This document shows positions 33,549 to 42,191 of a stretch of 64,000 nucleotides of DNA, piece by piece. Numbering within the stretch: position 1 is the stretch's first letter; every line of letters starts with the position of its first letter. Source of the DNA: Macrosoma leucophasiata (taxonomy: Eukaryota > Arthropoda > Insecta > Lepidoptera > Hedylidae). The stretch lies in the NCBI GenBank assembly GCA_036365455.1, contig JAWQUS010000011.1, positions 8,080,001 through 8,144,000 on the forward strand, read 5' to 3'. The notes under the pieces are model-generated. The model searched no databases. It was not told the DNA's origin and saw nothing but the letters and a program-made list of their open reading frames with translations. A program made the position numbers and the translations under genes.

Positions 33549-33575
33549 AACAGTCGTTTATTTTAAACGATTGTT
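33549..33575. repeat. 12-bp inverted duplication
   Basis: AACAGTCGTTTA (33549-33560) and TAAACGATTGTT (33564-33575), one mismatch, spacer TTT. Confidence 0.8.
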
Positions 33576-33598
33576 ACTACACGACAACACGATTGATA

Positions 33599-33630
33599 TT
33601 CGGAAATGTGTTTCTGAACACATTTCCGAA
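33599..33630. repeat. Perfect 14-bp inverted duplication, 4-nt spacer
   Basis: TTCGGAAATGTGTT and its exact inverted copy around TCTG, only 23 bp after the previous inverted duplication. Confidence 0.92.
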
Positions 33631-33738
33631 ACGATTATATTCACGAACAATTCTTGAGACAAACACGACCTACGTATACCCAAGACAAAAGGGGTAGGTA
33701 CTATTTATCTCGGCTGAAATCATTTCGATAGCCACTTT

Positions 33739-33993
33739 ACCGGTGGTAGAGCTCCAGTCACGAACCTCGTGGGCGTCGGCACCACCGCATTACCTAATAT
33801 ACTTGCCGCTAAATGGTAGTGTTCATTCAGCACTATCGTCTTCCGGTCAGGTGGTAATGTACGGCCCTGTAATGCCCTCAGGAGTGGTAACGCATCTTCA
33901 TTTTGACCTTGGTCTTCGTGTGTCTATAGGCTGCAGTCATCACTTAACATCAATGTGAACTGCACGCTTGATTGCCACTTCCATTACATGAAA
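33739..33993 (+). repeat. R1 repeat copy
   Basis: From CCGGTGGTAGAGCTCCAG to CCACTTCCATTACATGAAAA, with a small internal deletion around the CCCTCAGGAGTGG region. Confidence 0.88.
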
Positions 33994-36984
33994 AAAAACT
34001 GTGCAGTACAGTGCTATTTGGCGTAACGGGATAATTAGGTACCGTAATTTTCGGCAAACAGCAATGTACTGTAAAGTGGCGTTCAATTCAAATTAATGGA
34101 TACCAAGTTACAGAATACGCCTGTTGGTAGGCAGCACCGAGTTGAAAAAACATTAGTTTCGTAACAATATGTTTACAAACGGGCGTGTGTTTCACATAAA
34201 CATGGCTAACTTCACACCTACCGGTGAATATGTGACATGAAGCATCGAAGTACACGATAACGCAGTGCAGATAAGAAATCTATTTTAAGGCTCAGGCAAA
34301 GCCAACGACTGCCTTGTATGACGAGTAAATGGATAACCAGAAAAGATGCGCATATTCGGACGCGTTGTTAAATTATTTAAAATAAAATATAAAGTTTTTT
34401 TTTTAAGTTTAAGAAAAACACGTAATGTTATTATAAATATTTTTTGCAATTACCTACTTGTAATTTTTTTTTTTATATAATTATTAAGGGCTTAAAATAG
34501 CTACAAGTGGAAAAAGAATACGGGAAACTGTGATTTAATTTATATCCTTTTTCAAACCAATAAAGGATAACGAAAAACAAAGACGCAGATTAAAATATTC
34601 AAAAATTACATAATTTTATTCGTCAAGAGCCGAAACATGGTCACCAAGACCAAGTATTTTTGAAGGTTTTGCGTAAGATTTGCCATAATACTAAAACATT
34701 AAATTTTAATACGAATCGTTCGTTTGTTTAAGGAAAAGATTATTGTTATCACAGCCATCGGTGATTATACAACGACACGTTTAAATAGCCTGTTGTTGTG
34801 AATACGCAAGCAGGTACTTTAGGGTTCGGTATGTTAAGGGCGCATGAATTAGATTCGACAAGAAGGCGTATTAAAAGCCACTTTGAAATTCATTAAAGTT
34901 TTCCTAAAACGATTGTAATTATCACGTTACGTCAAAACAGCAATGTACTGCAAAACGATGTTTTGATCACGCGTCACCCACGCGCGAATAAACTCCGACG
35001 ACGCAATTTAAAAGTTTAATATTTTACTTGAACTAATAAAATACTACAATTTTAAATGACAATGTTCTCTTTCTTTACGGTTGTATTAAGGGTCATTCGA
35101 ACTTTGAAATCCTTCTGGATAAGTCACGTATCAATATTACTGTACTTTTGTTTATGTCAATAAGTACCGTTATCGCTGTAATCAGTAATACTGTGTGTAT
35201 ATCAAAGCAATTTACACGTCTCGTCACGAATGCATAACGAGCTTTATTATGCCTCAGTGTATGGTTAAAGGCACGGATTTTGCTGAGGTTTCTCAGTTTG
35301 CAATTTAGCCTAGACTGCACCGAGATGTCTCAGTGAGAGTTTGGTTATTTCCTTAAACAACATAATTGGTGGTATAGAAAATTCTTAAAAAGTATAAGGT
35401 CACAATGATTGGTTAATTATTATTTGTTTGAAGTTTAATTTTCAAAGCTAAATTATTGGATCTGATGGACGTTATAATAAAAAACCTTAAAAATCAATAT
35501 TATTAAATGGAATCATCAGACCGAAAATGTACAGTTGGTTATTATAATGTTTGAACTAAAACAATAAAAGCGGAATCATTGAGATGTGTGGTGCGAAAAC
35601 CATTAAAAAAAATATTTCAATACAAAAAAAACTATAAATGATTTAATCGTGATTCAATGGATATCTATCGTTATTTACCTATTTAAAGACGTGCCATTAA
35701 AACTTTAAAACAGTTCAACCTTGCTTTTAAAAGAAAAACCTCCATTCTGTACAATAGAAGGAAAGGAATTAAATTTCTCACATAACTGAAGAGAACTAGG
35801 AATGCACTAAAATAGTTTCTAAGTCAAGCTAACCTATGAACTATATTATCGGGTTCAGTAGGATTGCGTGCAAGGCTGCGCGGGTGTTGTAGTCAGGAAA
35901 CCATTATTCGAATTGTCAGAAGCTGTTCGTAATTGGCGTCAATTCATAGTTTGTTTTTTAGGATTCCGTACTGTCTCAGCAAATTATCTTTGAAGTCAAG
36001 CAGTAACACACACATGGACGTGTAACTTTTGGTAGATAAATTACATTAATAAATGTTTTACAACGTATATTGTGTGACATTTGATAGAAGGTTCTATAAG
36101 GATCTCAAATAGAATATTTTCTTCATAATTATTAAAATAAATAGTTCTGAGAGAGATTTAAGAATATAGGCGAATATTTAGCTGTCCTTACCAACCTTGT
36201 TCTTTTTCAAACTACTGGACCGAAATTTGGACAAAAATCAGTTTGAAACTAAACCTTGAAAGGGTTCTTTTTAGAAAATAACTGGGTTTTGTCGCACCTA
36301 GACGTCTCGTTTGTTAAATGATTTTTTACAAAAGATACCTCTAGAACAGCATGAAAAATTGATGCTAAGCTTCTGAAGGAATCACAAAAGAACAAAATTG
36401 GATGCAAGCCTTCAATTTTTGATCGAATCTCTTGCTACACCTAGTTTGAACAATAAAATACGAGTACAACCTTTTCACCGCAAAGTTGCGCAAAACGCAG
36501 CATCACAGTGCATTCCCAGCATCACCGGGTGAATTATTGGACGTAATAAATAATAATGACGGTAAATCGTACGTGGATTACGTGAATGCATGACTATTCA
36601 GATTTTACTCGTAACAGGTGAAGTGGTTGTTTTGTGCTAAGTTCAGGAAATGAATGGAAAATCTGTGAACTTTACGATTCTGAATTTATAGTTGCTGTTT
36701 CAATCGCCATATTTCAATCAAATACAGTCTGCCTGCAAATACGCATAAGGATGTGCCAGGGACAGATAGTTTGCTTTCGTGGAACTCTAGATTTGTAGAC
36801 GGAAGGCTACAGGTTATGAGCAGGAGTTTCACTCTCAAGATTAAAAGATGCAAAGTTTACTGCTGTGTTATGTTGTGCTGCTGTTATGGGAGGTGGCTTA
36901 TTTTTGAGTAGCACTTAGTCCCTTCCACACATATGACAACAAAACATTTCTAGTTGCATTTTATGAATATTAAACTTCTTCAGC
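33994..36984. other. Unassigned AT-rich stretch
   Basis: Nearly 3 kb without a recognisable gene or repeat. A 75-codon minus frame (35093-35320) has no domain. Confidence 0.45.
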
Positions 36985-37192
36985 AGTTTCATAGTAAGAG
37001 GTCACTACTGCTACGCTGGGGATCGATTTCCGGATCGGGAAGTACCAGCTATTGGATATTTTCCATTTCGGAAATTTCGCAGTACCACCCTCGGATTTAT
37101 GTGCCCGGAGATGTCAATAGGCTGGCGAATTGTGAGTGTTTATATGTATGCATTTGATAACTTCTTCGGGGAATGCTGATGATGAATGCGTA
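36985..37192 (+). mobile_element. tRNA-derived SINE (TAGCGTAGTGG family), partial
   Basis: GGTCACTACTGCTACGCTGG, TTTCCGGATCGGGAAG, ATTTATGTGCCCGGAGATG and CTTCTTCGGGGAATGC follow the order of 27820-28145, but diverged. Confidence 0.75.
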
Positions 37193-37349
37193 CATTACAT
37201 AGTTTTGGACGACTTGCCCAATTCTAAACCTTGATTCCGTACTCCGAAACTTACCTGAAAAAAGAAAGAAAATTACATTAGACAACCAATAACACTGCTA
37301 GTATAATCAAAATGGATTCCAGAACACTGTGTACAATGTCACGGAATCC

Positions 37350-37601
37350 ATGAATAAGCAATGCTCTAAAAATCCGAAAGCTCCCGTTGTTCCATTAGAA
37401 CCGGCGCACACGGAAGCGATACAACCGCGAGGTGATCAGATCAGCGTCAACTATTGCCGGAGAATGGGAGTAAAAGTGGCAGTTACAATAATCACAGATC
37501 AGAAAGCTGTAAGGGATTTGTTAAACGCATTCATAAAGTCTGTTTTGTTTGCAACGGGACATGTTGAGATCGTATTTGCGTATAGGTTAAATGTCCAATA
37601 A
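37350..37601 (+). CDS. Hypothetical short reading frame (83 codons)
   Basis: I do not recognise this protein. The frame from ATG at 37350 runs to TAA at 37599-37601, is less AT-biased than its flanks, and has mixed codon use. Residues around PRGDQISVNYCRRMGVKVAV show no known domain. Possible splice donors occur inside it (GCT/GTAAGG near 37510). TACTAAT near 37652 and CTCAG at about 37690 would serve as branch point and acceptor of an intron. Could be one exon of an undetected gene, or chance. Confidence 0.2.
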   Translation: MNKQCSKNPKAPVVPLEPAHTEAIQPRGDQISVNYCRRMGVKVAVTIITDQKAVRDLLNAFIKSVLFATGHVEIVFAYRLNVQ

Positions 37602-37716
37602 AGTCAACTAGTTGAGAGGTACGTCATACGATTGAACTGTGAAGCTGAAGATACTAATACGAATATGATAAAAAGTACTTGCGATCCTCAGCGGCAGCGA
37701 GGAGAAAGAATGCAAG

Positions 37717-37869
37717 ATGATTGTGATACTTGTGTGCATGATAATTTTAATTACTTACGGTGTCATTAGCATGGTAATCGGTTATTATGGTCATTTTACT
37801 GCTCAGAAAGGAAATGTAATTGGAATAAGTGCATTCAGCATCATAATAATCATCTTATACATTTTCTAG
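37717..37869 (+). CDS. Hypothetical hydrophobic micro-ORF (50 codons)
   Basis: The frame starts at ATG 37717 (open upstream to a stop at about 37671) and ends at TAG. It encodes two strongly hydrophobic segments, residues about 2-22 and 35-50, separated by YYGHFTAQKGN. It lies just after a CTCAG acceptor-like site. AT-rich DNA often yields hydrophobic frames by chance, so the call is weak. Confidence 0.18.
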   Translation: MIVILVCMIILITYGVISMVIGYYGHFTAQKGNVIGISAFSIIIIILYIF

Positions 37870-38209
37870 GGTTTATCTTCGAGTTTTGCGTTATTTTATT
37901 TATGCAAAGATATGCTAAGTCTACGACCAGAGTTCAGTAAAATTAAATTAAATTTTTGTTTTTATCGCTTTTACGCACATAGGTAAGCGGGCGAATCACA
38001 GACATTTCACAAATAACTTGTCTTGTACCTACATGTATCAGAAAAAAACGACGACAAAATCCTACTAATATTTACCGAAAGATCTTTCAATCACAGACAT
38101 CAGGGGGTCCAGTCGCTATGTTATCGGTCCAGTAAAAGAAAGAAATTTTATTATTTCAAGATCAGCGCAGAGTCTCCGTAAGTGTATATCTAGGTGGTAG
38201 GAGTGTGTA

Positions 38210-39486
38210 ATAGGTTGGGGAAAAAGTCTTTTCGCATTATAGTATACGTATGAACTTGTAATAAAATCTCTTTGGCTGTAGTATTTGTATCTGGCTGGTT
38301 TTGGTATCATTGAAAGTTAAAATTTTAAAGAACATAATTCCAAATTCAAATTAGGCAAATGTGTGATTTTCATATGTTTTTCGTACTGTCATGATGAGTG
38401 AATGTAATGAAGAAATTCGATACATTTTAAAATTTTACTACAAAAAAGGTAAAAATGCAACGCAAGCCGCAAAAAAATTTTGCGATGTTTATGGACCTAG
38501 TGCAGTGTCTGTGAGAGTAGCACGAATTTGGTTTAAGCGTTTTCAATCCGGAAATTTTGATGTCAAAGATGCACCTCGCTCTGGTCGCCCTATTACAAAT
38601 AAAATGGATGCCATTTTTGAAAAAGTGGAGCAAGATCGACATATCAGTTTAGTTACGACGTAGCTGAAGAACTGAGATTTGATCACAAAACAGTTTTGGC
38701 GCATTTGAAAAAAGCTGGGTACCAAAAAAAGCTCGATATTTGGGTACCTCACGAGCTCACTGAAAGAAACCTAATGAACCGTGTACTCATTTGTGATTCT
38801 TTATTACGACGTAATGAAACCGAATCATTTTTGAAGAAGCTGATAACTGGTGATGAAAAGTGGATCACGTACGACAAGAACGTGCGAAAAAGGTCGTGGT
38901 CAAAGGCCGGTCAGGCTTCACAGACTGTGGCGAAACCCGGGTTAACTCGCAATAAGGTGATGTTGTGTGTGTGGTGGGATTGGAAGGGCATTATTCATTA
39001 TGAGCTATTACCACCAGGCAGGACTATCGATTCTGAACTCTACTGCGAACAACTGATGAGATTAAAGCAAGAAGTTGAGAGAAAGCGGCCGGAATTGATC
39101 AACAGAAGGGGTGTGGTGTTTCATCATGATAACGCTAGACCTCACACATCTATAGCCATAAGAGAGTTTGGCTGGGAGGTGTTAATGCATCTGCCGTATA
39201 GTCCTGACCTTGCACCTTCAGATTTCCATCTGTTTCGGTCTCTTCAGAATTCTTTATGCAATGTTAGGTTAACATCACGAGAGGACTGCCAAATCCACTT
39301 GTCGCGGTATTTTGATGAGAAGTCCCAAAATTTTTATAGCAATGGGATCATGTCCCTACCTACAAGATGGCAAAAGGTTATCGAACAAAATGGTACATAC
39401 ATACTTTAGTTAAATTTAAATAAACTATATTAAAAAATGTTTTGAATTATATTAAAAAATGCGAAGAAACTTTTTCCCCAACCTTT
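38210..39486 (+). mobile_element. mariner element with both terminal repeats
   Basis: Terminal inverted repeats AGGTTGGGGAAAAAG are followed by matching CTTTTCGCATT/TTCTTCGCATT. The left repeat is 38212-38238, the right 39458-39484 inverted, with 25 of 27 positions equal. TA lies at 38208-38209 and 39487-39488, fitting TA target duplication. Total length about 1.28 kb is normal for a full-length mariner. It contains one transposase gene broken by a frameshift and a small deletion, so it cannot move on its own, although its ends look usable in trans. Confidence 0.93.
38391..39409 (+). pseudogene. mariner transposase, frameshifted and deleted
   Basis: The DD34D transposase cuts and pastes the element through its terminal repeats. 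The N-terminal part (38391-38663, 90 codons) has the helix-turn-helix region with KNATQAAKKF, ARIWFKRFQSG and SGRP. The frame then shifts at about 38648, apparently by two extra bases, and the catalytic part (to 39409) follows. The catalytic part contains WVPHEL, then TGDEKW (first Asp), HHDNARPH (second Asp) and YSPDLAPSDFH (third Asp). Only 30 residues separate the second and third Asp, where the family has 34. The missing four residues lie just after HTSIA (about 39155), a 12-bp in-frame deletion. All three Asp codons survive, but both lesions should inactivate it. Confidence 0.93.
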
Positions 39487-39489
39487 TAT

Positions 39490-40029
39490 CCGAGTCTTCG
39501 CTAGCCTTTAAAAAGTATCCTATGTTACTTTTAATATGTTTAAAAAGTTTAACAAACAAAATTGCATTCGCATTCATAATGTTACTAGGATTTTACTGTA
39601 TTATCGACTTTACATTAATTGACGACGAATTTACCTAGTTCTCAACAGAAATTTCAATGTCCCAGGTTTCGACACGAGAAATTGTTCCGATATATAATTT
39701 TTGTTTAGCGATTAGACCTTCAGATTTTACCCCAAAGATTACCGCAATTAAACAGCAGAAAACGGAGTTTTGTAAAGGCAATATGGCGTTTAAGATTTTA
39801 ATCATTATATTGTAAGCAAACGCCTGTCTAACTATTAAAATTGATTCATATCTCTCGTTATGGTGTAGGAAATGATAACTAGCGCTACTGCCACTTCCTC
39901 ATACATTTTATATGCAACAAGCAAGAATTAGCTTTTAAGGGCCAGTGGCTGAATTAGATCTAGCGAATTAAATATCTAGTTCAGATAAAATGATAATTGT
40001 GCTCCTGTACATTATTAAAGGTACTTTGA
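39490..40029. other. Spacer between mariner and LINE
   Basis: Nothing recognised; the LINE 5' end may start within its last 100 bp. Confidence 0.4.
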
Positions 40030-40485
40030 CTATTGGCAACACTGCTCGAGCTAACAGCTGTTCTTGACTGTCCCGTATTTAAAATTAAATTATATTATTA
40101 TTTAATTGATACAATTCACAATTTAATGTATTATATTACTTGTAATTCACTGAATTTATATAGTGTGTAAGTGTTTACGTAACGACTGTGTACCAAGTTG
40201 AAGATTTGTGAAAGACAATACCGGCGTCTGACATAACCTAACGTATGTAAAATTTGAATTGATAACTCACAAATAAGGTGTAAATCATTGTTATCTCCTT
40301 TGTTGAACCTTGTACAGAGTATTTAAGTACTCATTTAAATAATATTGATTAATACCCGCGTACCAATTATTGCAATATTGGTAAAGAAGTGAAGAGATTT
40401 ATTTTCCTCTAACTCACTTCAAAACTGTCCAACAACCTCTTGTATTATTTAACCTACTCAATAATTCATTTTGTATTACATTAAA

Positions 40486-42126
40486 ATGATGACTCGCAAG
40501 GCTTTATCTCGTCAAGAGGAGTCCAGACTTCAAATGACTTTGAGTGAACTAAAGGCCACCAAGGAGTTAGTTGAACAGTTTCACAGGGAGAGAGATGACA
40601 ATGAGAAGGAACTGCTAGAAGTGTTAGCCAGGGATACTAAATTAAAAAAAGAAATGTCACAATTACATAGTGAATATTTATTAGCTTGTGAAGAACGGGA
40701 CAAACTACAGTTGGTAGTAAACAGGTTCAACCAGTGTAGTGATGAGTATGAGCAGGCCCTGAGGCGCATCACCACACTGGAATTGGAGCTAAGTGAGGCC
40801 TATTCACAAATTAACAAGCTTCAAGCTGAAAATCTTAATATTACAGCCTCGCAGAACCAAAGTTTATTCGACGAGTTGGTCCAAAGTTCACCTAAACATG
40901 TAAATATCAGTCAACCATCTGTCACAATTGATTTAACCTGTGACACACCTGTACATAAGATTGCATATAGTCATAATAAATTAAAAAAATATTCAAAATT
41001 AAATAAATTTATTCAAAAAACTCAAAATTTAATTAAGTTAAACAAATTTTATACTAACAAAATTAAATTAAATTCAAAATCGTACCAAGATTTGAAAATG
41101 CAATCTGAACAATTAATATCAAAAGAAATTACATATATATCTGAAATTGAGAAATTGGAAAAAGAATGTAATAATTATATGGAGTCACTGTCATCTATGA
41201 CATATAAATATGAGTTGTCACAAAAAGAAATTCAGGAACATATTCAGGCTTTGACTAAGTTGACTGATTTATGTCAATATAACTCAGAGCGATTTGAATC
41301 ATTGACAAACAGCTACAACCAATGTAGTTGTACACTCACCCCAGCTGGTTCAAAGCCTGTATGTGCTTCTCCTACAAAGCCGCCCCAGCTGCCCCAGAGC
41401 TCATCTAACACATTCTCTGGCTGTTCCTTACAACTGAATCATGTCAAACATAAATATGTGATGTTCAGTGATGAGATTGGCAAAGACTTGGGCCATTTAT
41501 TTAAAATGCATTCGGGACAGTCAACCTTCATTAACTACTGCATGCCGGGGTTAACCTATGATGGCATATTAAAAAAAATAACAGCTTTTAGCTTCGACCA
41601 GGATACCACCTTAATTATATGTATTGGAAACAGAGGCAATGTAAATAAAAAACAATTAATTGAATACTTTGACTACTTACAAAAATTAAAAATTCATAAT
41701 TTTATTTTATTTACATTACCATACAGTAAGAGTCTGTCAAATATAGAAAATAATATTAGATATAAGCTAAATTTGACATTAGATAACCTAATTTGTTATA
41801 ATAACAAGTTTTATAAATTGGACATAAATTGTATTATTGAAAATAATTTTTATTTGACCAAAGATAATTACTATCTTAATAAATTTTTGAAACGACAGAT
41901 AGCTGTATCGCTATCAAATTATATTGACCATATAGCCAAAAATTTGGCTATGCCGACTGCCTCTATTGGGCAATTGCATAACAATATACAGAGTTTGGAA
42001 AGTATTCCAAATATTAGCATAGTTAATGACAAATCAGTATTGAGTAGTTTTACTACCAATACTGTGAATAATAGTTTACAAATGACATCTTATAATGTGG
42101 ACATTCAATTAAATCATTTAAATTAG
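40486..42126 (+). CDS. LINE ORF1 protein, coiled coil plus SGNH-like domain
   Basis: The 546-aa protein starts at ATG 40486 (context AAAATGATG); the frame is open slightly further upstream but without an ATG. ORF1 proteins of LINEs bind the element RNA and help form the retrotransposition particle. Residues about 6-117 are charged heptad-like coiled coil (LSELKATKELVEQFHRERDD). A second helical, Lys/Glu-rich stretch covers about 165-275, followed by a Pro/Ser linker (about 285-310). Residues about 322-420 look like a diverged SGNH/GDSL esterase fold: YVMFSDEIGKDLG at the block I position, LIICIGNRGN at the block III position, and NFILFTLPYSKS. CR1-group ORF1 proteins are known to carry esterase domains; catalytic competence here is uncertain. 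No zinc knuckle is seen. Confidence 0.88.
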   Translation: MMTRKALSRQEESRLQMTLSELKATKELVEQFHRERDDNEKELLEVLARDTKLKKEMSQLHSEYLLACEERDKLQLVVNRFNQCSDEYEQALRRITTLELELSEAYSQINKLQAENLNITASQNQSLFDELVQSSPKHVNISQPSVTIDLTCDTPVHKIAYSHNKLKKYSKLNKFIQKTQNLIKLNKFYTNKIKLNSKSYQDLKMQSEQLISKEITYISEIEKLEKECNNYMESLSSMTYKYELSQKEIQEHIQALTKLTDLCQYNSERFESLTNSYNQCSCTLTPAGSKPVCASPTKPPQLPQSSSNTFSGCSLQLNHVKHKYVMFSDEIGKDLGHLFKMHSGQSTFINYCMPGLTYDGILKKITAFSFDQDTTLIICIGNRGNVNKKQLIEYFDYLQKLKIHNFILFTLPYSKSLSNIENNIRYKLNLTLDNLICYNNKFYKLDINCIIENNFYLTKDNYYLNKFLKRQIAVSLSNYIDHIAKNLAMPTASIGQLHNNIQSLESIPNISIVNDKSVLSSFTTNTVNNSLQMTSYNVDIQLNHLN

Positions 42127-42191
42127 ATTTAGAGACAAAAGAGACAGCCTCTTGCTCCCATTTTCCTAAGGAAAATGTTTATAAATCTAGT

